A stretch of DNA of 64,000 bases from Liquidambar formosana (taxonomy: Eukaryota; Streptophyta; Magnoliopsida; Saxifragales; Altingiaceae), in contig CM077824.1 of NCBI GenBank assembly GCA_039720395.1, forward strand, positions 21,549,630 to 21,613,629, given 5' to 3'. The translations under genes were made by a program, and so were the position numbers. This document shows, in pieces, positions 55,861 through 64,000 of the stretch (positions are counted from its first letter, which is position 1; each line of letters begins with the position of its first letter). The notes under the pieces were generated by a model. That model was not told the origin of the DNA, made no database searches, and worked only from the letters and a program-made list of their open reading frames with translations.

Positions 55861-56707
55861 GCCTTCTCAGGTTAAAATCGTAAGCATATAGCTCGTCCCC
55901 ATTCCTTGTAAACCAGTACCACGGTGTCACCAACAGCCACAGCCACTGGTTGGCATCCACAGTCGGGATAACCATTTATCATCAAACTCCTCCCAAGATT
56001 CAGTCATGACGTCGTATATAGAGCAAACCTTCGATGGCGGAAAACATATCAGGATCCTTTTCGAGATTTCAAGAGCTTACAACTACAAATCCGAAATCAT
56101 GGTAATATGGAGGTGGAGGAATAGGTTCCATTTTTTTTAAGCACGGATCAAATACCTTGGCCCCAAGGTCTCCGATCATCGAAAGCACCGCCCATGACGT
56201 AAATCTTTCCTGCAAGAACTCCGCGCTTGGCGTTATTCTTCCACAGAGCATCGGAGGACCATACGTCCAGCCATTCTCGGGACAAGAGATGTCGAGACAA
56301 CAGACTAGTCTATGGGCCTAACTCGTGCTAGTTAGCAATTGCGATGGGCACCTTGGGTAGGCGTCTTGGGTAACCAAAAAGGGACGGAGTATTCCCCTTC
56401 CAATCCTATTGTCGCCGTAATGATGATGTTTGATGGGTCTTGCAGGGACAATTCGATTCAGCTACAATTTCGATTCCCAAAGCTCCCTATTCTCTTCTCC
56501 TTCCTTCTTGTAGCTGAAGTCGTTACTTGAGAGTTTAAAGACATACCATTCGATTTTCAGGGGCCCGGCTATACGCCCAAAAACAGAGAGATTTGCCGAA
56601 CCTTTGTGTCGAGAAGGAGATGATGCCGATGGCTTGCGCTTTCTTGCCCTTGACGATGAAGTGAAAACTTCTCCTCCTAACCTTGCCATGGCGTTCTCAG
56701 AACTCAC
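55861..56707 (-). pseudogene. Kelch-repeat protein fragment, frameshifted
   Basis: The minus strand from 56707 has MSSENAMARLGGEVF, then a break. Further down a kelch-type segment reads GVLAGKIYVMGGAFDDRRPW, shifts frame to FDPCLKKMEPIPP, and continues with CSIYDVMTESWEEFD. The string KIYVMGG followed by FD and later YD.....W is characteristic of kelch blades in plant F-box/kelch proteins. No F-box is visible. It may be a remnant of a longer gene. Confidence 0.5.
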
Positions 56708-57114
56708 TCTTCAATATTTTGGACACAGAATGTTTTGGGAACACCAAGGGTTTGGGCTCCTGCCGTAACACGGCAATGCTGTTTTCTGGCTCTCTTTGGT
56801 AGGGAAGCTTTTCGTATTTGCCCTACCGTACTCATCCCATTAAACGGCGTCCTTTAATGGCTATCAGGTTAAGCACCGGACGTGGCGGTTTGTGTTCCAC
56901 AGAAACGGGTGTGGAAGTGGTTTTTTGTTTTTTGTTTTTTTTTTAAAAAAAATATTATTATAATTAGTATTTCAAGGCTTTATTTCCCCTTAGGTTTGAA
57001 CCACACAATTCCTCTAACAAGTTGTAGCATTTTCTTTATTTTTCCTGATTTTCTTAGTTATCCAAAAACGTTCATATAAGAAAACTTTTGTAAAATTTGT
57101 CAATCTAACTAGTA
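56708..57114. other. Spacer before the peptide-gene array
   Basis: No gene. Slightly GC-richer start (56708-56890), then AT-rich. Confidence 0.35.
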
Positions 57115-57795
57115 TGTTGGTCGATCATTGCAAAAGTAATGATAGATGAGTAGATGCACACACACATGTATGATATGTGGGTACTCTCATATAAATTTAT
57201 GGATATGTGTCCCAATGTTTATAAATTGTCATTGTTTTCGCATTGATAGTATGCCGTGTGAGGTTTTCCCTTTTATAAAATATTGTTTCCTTCTAAAATA
57301 AGATACCATGCATATATAAAAATCACAATTTTAGAGTAACTACTTGGATATTGTCTTCCTTGATTTTTTATTTTTTTTATATGTATTATAGATAGGCTTC
57401 CTACTACTGTTGCGATTGCTTGGAAGTTGTCTTCTCTAATGTTTCCATAACAACCCCAAAAGTAAAAAATAAAAAATAAATAAAAACAAGAAAAACGAAA
57501 AAAAAAGACGCAATTAGAGATGAAAAAAAAAAAAATAAATAAATAAAAAGAAGGATACGGTCAGAAATGTTTGACTGCTTCCACAGCCATGAGCTATCTA
57601 GATATCTTAACGTGAAGGACATGGAAGCAACCAAAACACTTCTAACAGTAAAAAAACATTTCACTTCCAAATTCATTTTGAAGCTGCAGTTTTCTTAAAT
57701 GGTAAACAAAACCATTTATTTATTCATAAAGTAACATCCATTACATGGAAACACAACCTCCACCTCTCTTTTCGTAACTCCTTCAATTCTTCGCT

Positions 57796-57924
57796 TCATG
57801 GAGGGCAGCATAGGGGAGATTTTGGGCAGGGGCAGCCGTAGCGTAAGGGACCAACGTCTAGTCTAGCTCCCATGGCCTGTGACATGGCAGTGAACAAGAT
57901 CACTAGGACCACAAGAAGCATCAT
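57796..57924 (-). CDS. Small secreted cysteine-containing peptide, copy 1 (42 aa)
   Basis: Starts MMLLVVLVILFTAMSQAMGA, a signal-peptide-like hydrophobic stretch, followed by a 22-residue tail RLDVGPLRYG then CPCPKSPLCCPP and a stop. Four Cys lie in a C-x-C-x5-CC pattern. An upstream ATG at 57950-57952, used by copy 2 (MEKLFQFAL), is out of frame here by one extra A, so the first usable start is the MM pair. A TATA box (58035-58044) lies about 110 bases upstream, and any longer N-terminal extension would start upstream of it. The product is probably secreted, perhaps as a precursor of a signalling or defence peptide. The family is not recognised. Confidence 0.6.
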   Translation of the reverse strand: MMLLVVLVILFTAMSQAMGARLDVGPLRYGCPCPKSPLCCPP

Positions 57925-58034
57925 GAGGGCAAATTGAAATAGCTTTTTCCATTCTCTATATGAACTAAAAGGCCAAGGGTCAATGAATGAATCAAACTTT
58001 GCCGAGGATGGTTCTATGTGGGAATTCAGGCTCC

Positions 58035-58044
58035 CCTTTTTATA
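58035..58044 (-). promoter_or_regulatory. TATA box of peptide gene copy 1
   Basis: The minus strand reads tataaaaagg. The same box in the same context precedes copy 2 (61951-61960). Confidence 0.7.
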
Positions 58045-58432
58045 GAGGATATGTGGCAGGCTAAAACTGGCGTAAAAATGATGGAGATCCATTGCCAAAT
58101 TTCATTCCAAGCTAGTGATATTTTATTTGGAAACCTACAAAGATCACAGAATCTTGGAGAGTTGGTTCATAGGTGTACACATTTTGGGTTTAAATGCTTT
58201 TTAATCCCCACCCCCCTTTTTTTTTCCTTTCCTGAGGGCACGTACAAAGGCCAAAATGTCATGCCCCCCACCACCGTGTTAAGATAGATTTGGCAACAAT
58301 TTAAAGTTATTTTCCTCTATTTTTCCTGATTTTATCAATCATCCATAAACTTTCGTATACAAGAACTCATTTAAAATTTGCCTACTTGTTATTTCCTAAA
58401 AAAAAAAAATATATTTCCACCTAATACTATTA

Positions 58433-58640
58433 GGGTGCGTTTGGTTTGCGGGAATTGATTAATAGGAATGGGCATAATATTTCTGAGAGTTAGATTCCCA
58501 TTCTTAAGATACCCAAACCCATTGCCTTACCAGCGTTTGGATGCACCAAATCTTACGTGGGAATCAAATTTTCATTTTCATTCCAGTGTTTGATGAAACC
58601 AATTTAATATAGGAATGGAATCATATTTAATTTAATTTTC
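58433..58640. mobile_element. Harbinger-like element, one end visible
   Basis: Starts gggtgcgtttggtttgcgg after ctatta, like the element at 30712. Unit 2 of the array has actattagcattgattatt at this point, so the sequence is an insertion in unit 1. The right end was not found; its limit here is approximate. Confidence 0.5.
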
Positions 58641-59341
58641 CAAAAAACCCCTTCCTACAATACTTGATTGATGTTGATTTAACTTTCAATTTTTATTGTT
58701 TTTTGGTTCTAAAGCGCAATTAACTTCTAAAATAATAATTAAAAAAGCCCACCTCATGCAATACCAATTTTCATTATTATTATTTTTATTGTTATAATTA
58801 CTGTTATGATATTATTTTATATACTCTAAACTTGATTGTTAGAGGGGAAGTCTAGCTATTTCTTTTTTTTTTTAATTTATTTATAAGAAGACGATAATAT
58901 GAATTTTATTGAAGAAAGCAGTTTTTGGATGAAGCTTGATTGAACAGTTTTTGATAATGAGAAATCTATTCACCTAGCATTTCTTTCCAAAACTGAGATA
59001 ATTAAAATTTTTTTTGGGGCGGCGGGGCATGAGGGTGGGTGGGTACTAGAAGGTTTTTCCACTAATTAAAAATAAATTAATTAGAGAAAAACAAAGGAGG
59101 GATAAGGGTGAAGTTTGGGGCGTGGGTATTGTTTAGAGGCTAGGGTCGAATCCCCACCATTGTAACCAGCCAACTAAGAAAAAGACAAAACAATGATGAG
59201 GGATACACCCCATTAAATAGTTATAATTATGTACTTTCAAGCCATATTGGCAATTAGAAGGTCTTTTCTCTAATTCAAAAAAAATAAAAAATAAAAAAAT
59301 AAATAATTTCGTTATCTTGCGATGACTTTCTTTTTCTTTAA

Positions 59342-59560
59342 GGCTCTATTTGGTTTGCGGATTTTATCAAGGAAAAAAAATAAAATACAAGGAATTGTAC
59401 TTTTCTTTATTTGGTTTGCAATGGAAAATTGTAAGAAAAATAAAAATTTGAATAATTTTGGCTTGATATGATTTTATCTTTTCCTTTTATTTTTTTTCCT
59501 CCTTATTTTTTTTCCCTTCCTTTTTTTTTCCTTGGTAAAATCCATGAGCTAAATAGAGGG
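59342..59560. mobile_element. Tourist-like MITE, 219 bp
   Basis: The left end ggctctatttggtttgcgga and the right end, reverse complement ccctctatttagctcatgga, form inverted repeats of about 38 bases (on to ttttatcaagg). TAA flanks both sides (59339-59341, 59561-59563). The matching place in unit 2 (about 63190) is empty: tttctttaaatgtatgact. Confidence 0.85.
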
Positions 59561-59833
59561 TAATGTATGACTGATTGATTTTGTGAGCAGACCACTTTGC
59601 AGTTATTTCATGAAGTTGCATTCTTCTTGTGATTCTCATTTTTGTTTCAAAAGATACTTTCCAGCGTCTTATAACAAATTGAGATTAAGATGGCCCTTTT
59701 GTGATAAAATTAAAAATGAAAAAGAAAAAAAGGAAAGATATAGTTAGAGATATTTCATTTTCAAGATGCAATTTTCCAAAGAAACAGATATTAAAATAAA
59801 AAACCACACCATCCCAACACCCGCATCAATTTT

Positions 59834-59974
59834 TCATTCAAGGAGGCTTGGACGCCAACAAAATGAAATTTGTGGGCAATGACAGCCACAGCATAAAGGA
59901 CCAATGTCTAGTCCAGCTCCCACGGCATATGGAATTACAGTGAACATGATCACTAGGACCACAAGCAGCATCAT
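59834..59974 (-). CDS. Small secreted cysteine-containing peptide, copy 3 (46 aa)
   Basis: MMLLVVLVIMFTVIPYAVGA followed by GLDIGPLCCGCHCPQISFCW and RPSLLE, then a stop. It keeps the hydrophobic leader, the LD(V/I)GPL box and the GCxCP core of copy 1, with an added CC. The TATA box seen before copies 1 and 2 is eroded here (ctttgaagagg), so expression is doubtful. It shares the promoter-proximal remnant found near 63410. That the frame is open and the core conserved despite divergence suggests selection at some time. Confidence 0.5.
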   Translation of the reverse strand: MMLLVVLVIMFTVIPYAVGAGLDIGPLCCGCHCPQISFCWRPSLLE

Positions 59975-61711
59975 GACTGCAAATTGAAGCTATTCTCTCT
60001 ATGAAAATATTAGGCGAGAAGAGTTCTAGGAGTGAATCAAATTTACAAGAACTATTCTCTGTGGAGAGTCAGCCTCTCCTCTTCAAAGTGGAAGTGATCC
60101 AACTAGACTTGCAATAAAAATTATGGAGATCTAGGGCGAGATTTCATTCGCCTACAAATACAACAATTCAACACAGTTCGTTCATAAATGTCATGTGATT
60201 CCATTCTATTTCTTTATTTTCCATTTCTGACGATACACCTACAAAGGCCGTAATATATCATACATGCACCATATATCGTGTAGTTTGTGCCATGATACCT
60301 TTGGCAATTAAAGCTATTTTCCTTTATTTTCCAGATCTTCTTAGTTATCCAAAAACATTCATGTAGGAGAACTTTTGTAAAATTTGTCAATCTAACTGGT
60401 ATGTTGGTCGACCATTGCAAAAGTGATGACAGATAAGTAGATGCACACACACATGTATGATTTGTGGGTACTCTCCTATAAATTTATGGACATGTGTCCC
60501 AAAGTCTGCGAATTGTCATTGTTTTCGCAATGATGATAGTTTGCCGTGTGAGGTTTTCCCTTTTATAAAATATTTGCTTCCTCCTAATATTAGCATTAAT
60601 AGTTTCTCTCCAGAACTAAAGACCTACTTAGGTAATCCTGGACCCATAAATTCACAGTACTAGGTACTATATGGTACACCAAATTTGTTACCTGATCACA
60701 TGTTGAAGTGATGGTTAAATATGCATATTTGGGAAAATAGTAAAAAATTGTATGTTTTGATGAACGGGCAAGTTATTTGATCGATCACAAAATTTTGTGT
60801 TTTGATGTTAGAGTGTGGAGACTGCATAATTAGTTTCTTTTGTATTTAACCAAGTTCTCTTTGTTATTGGAGTTAATGAATCCTTTTCTCTCAGTTCTTG
60901 GGAGGGCCAAGGTTCCCCTCGAAGTAAAGCTACTCTGTTCTGTTTTAATTGCTATCTAAATTAATTGGTCGCAAGAAAGAAGGGACGCAACATTCTCTTT
61001 CTATGAGTGTAAAAATGTATTCTCTAAAATGTAAGTCTTTAAATTCTCTCTTCTTCTAAAAATGAATGTCAAATACTTAGCATAAATTTTAGTTGAATAA
61101 CTTGAGTACCAATTTGGTACTGCCAATAAAAAGTGGAAAAGGTTGTACACTTTAGATAGCAGGATTTGTTATAGTAGATTTTTAATTTGATACATAGTAG
61201 ATTTAAGTAATCATTTTCTGTCAATAAATAAGGTCCCATGCATGTTCTGAAATCACGTACAATTTCAGTGCAACTGCATGGATGTTATCTTCTTTGATTT
61301 TTATTTTTTTTATAATGTATTATAGATAGGCTTCCTAGTAGTGCAGTTGAACACTGTTTGGAAGTTGTCTTCTTTAATGTTTCCATACCAACGCAAAAAA
61401 ATTAAAATAAAATAAAATAAACAAGAAAAACGAAAAAAAACAAGATTGCAATTAGAGATGAAAAAAAAATAGGGAAAAAAAGGGAAAAAGGATGCGGTTA
61501 GAAATGTTTGACTCCTTCCACAGCCATTAACTATGTAGATATCTTAACATGAAAGACTTGGAAGCAACCAAAACACTTCTGACATTCCAAATTCAGTTTG
61601 AAAATGCACTTTTCTCAAATGGCAAATAGAACCAATTATTAATTCATATACATCCATTACAAGGAAACACAACCTCAACCTCTCCGCTCCTCACTCCTTC
61701 AATTCTTCTCT

Positions 61712-61868
61712 TCATGGAGGCAGCACAAGGGCGTTTTTTGGGCAGGGACAGCCATAGCGTAAGGGGACCAACATCTAGTCTAGCTCCCATGGCCTGCGGC
61801 ATGGCAGTGAACATGATCACTAGGACCACAAGAAGCATCATGAGGGCAAATTGAAATAGCTTCTCCAT
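61712..61868 (-). pseudogene. Small secreted peptide gene, copy 2, frameshifted
   Basis: Begins MEKLFQFALMMLLVVLVIMF then TAMPQAMGARLDVGPL. An extra C in the run around 61770 shifts the frame before the cysteine core, and a second small indel follows. The shifted frame stays open to 61644, giving 74 codons with an unrelated tail. Leader and TATA box (61951-61960) are intact. Either a pseudogene or a copy with a new C-terminus. It shows that the ancestral start was probably MEKLFQFAL. Confidence 0.6.
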
Positions 61869-63399
61869 TCTCTCTATGAACTAAAAGTCAAAGGGTCAAT
61901 AAATGAATCAAACTTTTGCAAGGATGGTTCTATGTGGGAATTCAGGCTCCCCTTTTTATAGAGGATATGTGGCAGGCTAAAACTGGCGTAAAAAATGATG
62001 GAGATCCATTGCCAAATTTCATTCCAAGCTAGTGATATTTTATTTGGGAACCTACAAAGATCACAGAATCTTGGAGAGTTGGTTCATAGGGTCCACATTT
62101 TTGAATTTAAATGCTTATTAATCCCCTCCTCCCCATTTTTTTTTTCCCTTTCCAGAGGGCACGTACGAGGCCACAAATGCCATGCCTCCACCATTGTGTT
62201 GGGATTGATTTGGCAACAATTTTAAAGTTATTTTCCTCTATTTTTCCTGACTTTATCAATCATCCATAAAACTTTCGTATACAGGAACTCATTTAAAATT
62301 TGTCTACTTGTTATTTCCAAAAAAAAAAAGTATATTCCTCCTAATACTATTAGCATTGATTATTTCTCTCTCAATGTGAAGACCTACTTCGGGAATCCAT
62401 GTTCAATGAACTGACCATATTAGAGGGTTACTATTATTTAGTAGATGAAGTGTGTTAACTGATTACCTTTTGAAATTCGTGGCAGAAAAATGTGGTTTTG
62501 GGGAAAAATGGAAAAGGTAATGGTGTTTTGACGATTGGGCAATTTATTTGATGAGTCCCGAAAACTGTGTGGAAGGATTTAAGAAACTTTGAAATTTCTA
62601 TCAAAGTGAAATTTTTATTGACTTTGACGAATGTGAATGTAGATCCTTTGCTTCCTATGAAAATTTATTTTTCTTTGAGATTTACTTACTACATATTGGC
62701 TTGAGACTAGGGCATGCCTTCTGAAAGAGTTACATGCCAATCTTAATAGTGGCTTGATGTAAGTGGGTTTTATGGAGAGAAAAATTCTAATGTAAATGGC
62801 TTAAACAGTTTTTGATTATGAGAAATCTATTCATTCAGCATTTTTTTCAAAACCGAGATAATTTATTTTTTATGGGTGGTGGGTGTGAGGATGGGTGGGT
62901 GCTAGAAGGTTTTTTCTCTAATTAAAAGAAAAAAAATTTAATTAGAGAAAAACAAAGAGAGACGAGGGTGAAGTTTGGGGCGTGGGTATTCTTTAGAGGC
63001 TAGGGTCGAATCCCCACCACTGTAACCAACCAACCAAAAAAAAAAAAAAAAACACAATGACAAGGGATACACCCCATTGAATAATTATAATTATATACTT
63101 TGAAGCCATATTTGGCAACTAGATGGTCTTTTCTTTCATTAAAAAAAAAAACAATTTCGTTATCTTGCGATGACATGTTTTTTCTTTAAATGTATGACTG
63201 ATTGATTTTGTGAGCAGACTACTTTGCAGTTTATTTCATGAAGCTGCATGCTTCTTGTGATTCTCATTTTTGTTTCAAAAGATATTTTCGAGCGTGTTAT
63301 AACAATTTGGGATTAAGATGGCCCTTTTGTGATTTCTATTTTCTGTTCAATCTTCTCATATGACATCGAAATATCTTGGATGTTGTTTTTGTGGATTCC

Positions 63400-63540
63400 A
63401 AGAACTATTCTCCGTGGAGAGCCAGCCTCTCCTCTTCATAGTGGATGTGGTCTAGAGCGATAAAAATTATGGAGATCTAGAGCGAGATTTTGATTCCTAC
63501 AAATACAACAATACAATACAGAGTTCATTCATAAATGCTA
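63400..63540 (-). pseudogene. Leader remnant of a fourth peptide gene copy
   Basis: caagaactattctccgtgga onward matches the upstream region of copy 3 (about 60046-60170), but the coding part is missing. The sequence jumps from gatgttgtttttgtggattc straight into the leader. A deletion removed the peptide. Confidence 0.5.
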
Positions 63541-64000
63541 TGTGATTCCGTTTTATTTCTTTCTTTTCCATTTCTAACGATACACCTATGAAGGCCGTAA
63601 TATATACATGCACCATATATCGTGCAGCTTATGCCACGATACCTTTGACCATTAAAGCTATTTTCCTTTATTTTTCCTGATTTTCTTAGTTATCCAAAAA
63701 CATTCATGTAGGAGAACTTTTCAAAACTTTGTCAATCTAACTGGTATGTTGGTCGACCCCATTGCAAAAGTGATGACAGATAAGTAGATGCACACACACA
63801 TGTATGATTTGTGGGTACTCTCATATAAATTTATGCGCATGTGTCCCAATGTCTGCGAATTGTCATTGTTTTCGCATTGATAGTATTCTGTGTGAGGTTT
63901 TCCCTTTTATATAATATTTGCTTCCTCCTAATATTAGCATTCATAGCTTCTCTCCAGAACTAAAGACCTACTTAGGTAATCCTTAACCCTAAGTTCACGG

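Larger units (their letters stand above)
57115..64000. repeat. 3.3-kb tandem array (two full units and the start of a third)
   Basis: The segment from aactagtatgttggtcgat recurs at 57121, about 60408 and 63753, giving periods of about 3.29 and 3.35 kb. Unit 1 carries peptide genes at 57796 and 59834. Unit 2 carries the frameshifted copy at 61712 and a leader remnant near 63410. Unit 1 has a private TIR element (59342-59560) and a Harbinger-like end (58433). Unit 2 has about 640 extra bases (about 60597-61228). The array runs off the right edge of the window. Confidence 0.9.

Noticed and set aside
57925..58098. N-terminal extension of peptide copy 1 to an upstream ATG at 58098
   Set aside because: That ATG lies upstream of the TATA box at 58035-58044, and the extension has no counterpart in copies 2 or 3.
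59105..59165. tRNA gene suggested by the B-box-like gggtcgaatcccc (also at about 63003-63015)
   Set aside because: No A box at the right distance and no cloverleaf can be drawn. It may be a SINE remnant but the ends are not visible.
1..64000. CRISPR array, bacterial operon or viral genome
   Set aside because: No regularly spaced direct repeats of that kind, no compact gene order, and all recognisable genes and mobile elements are of plant nuclear type.

Overview
The window reads as nuclear DNA of a flowering plant, most likely a eudicot. It is AT-rich, coding sequence is sparse, and almost all intergenic space is built from plant-type transposable elements (Stowaway, Tourist/Harbinger, hAT and Mutator-like MITEs, Helitrons, L1-type LINEs, a SINE). 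The recognisable genes belong to large plant families: receptor-like proteins (RLPs), F-box/FBA proteins, DYW-type pentatricopeptide (PPR) proteins and a kelch-repeat fragment. The species cannot be fixed from sequence alone.

Layout. 0.8-8.2 kb: five degenerate tandem copies of a 1.2-1.5 kb unit, each carrying a small inverted-repeat element, the second interrupted by a 1.2 kb insertion. 9.6-12.7 kb: an RLP gene on the minus strand broken by one in-frame TGA. 12.8-21.8 kb: two tandem copies (A, B) of the region upstream of that RLP; copy B keeps the RLP promoter but has no coding region. 23.9-30.6 kb: block C with an F-box pseudogene, a DYW-PPR pseudogene and a 5'-truncated LINE. 30.7-31.9 kb: a 1.2 kb Harbinger-like element. 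32.8-35.7 kb: an intact 978-residue RLP, the best functional gene here, with TATA box and W-box cluster. 36-44.3 kb: a third, older version of the same flanks, including a relic of RLP coding sequence and a nearly complete F-box/FBA gene with one nonsense codon and one frameshift. 44.8-49.3 kb: a Tourist MITE and a Helitron cluster. 50.3-55.2 kb: block D, a near-copy of block C without the LINE. 55.9-56.7 kb: a kelch-repeat pseudogene. 57.1-64 kb: a 3.3 kb tandem array carrying a family of very short secreted, cysteine-containing peptide genes (two open copies, one frameshifted, one deleted to its leader).

How it fits together. The order RLP, RLP flank, F-box occurs twice in the same orientation (9.6-28 kb and 32.8-44.3 kb), so the locus looks like a repeatedly duplicated RLP cluster of the kind that evolves by birth and death. 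Because the duplicates sit in one window, many transposon insertions can be compared with their own empty sites. These comparisons give exact ends, target-site duplications and a relative order of events. The least expected coding content is the tandem peptide family at the right end, which I do not recognise.
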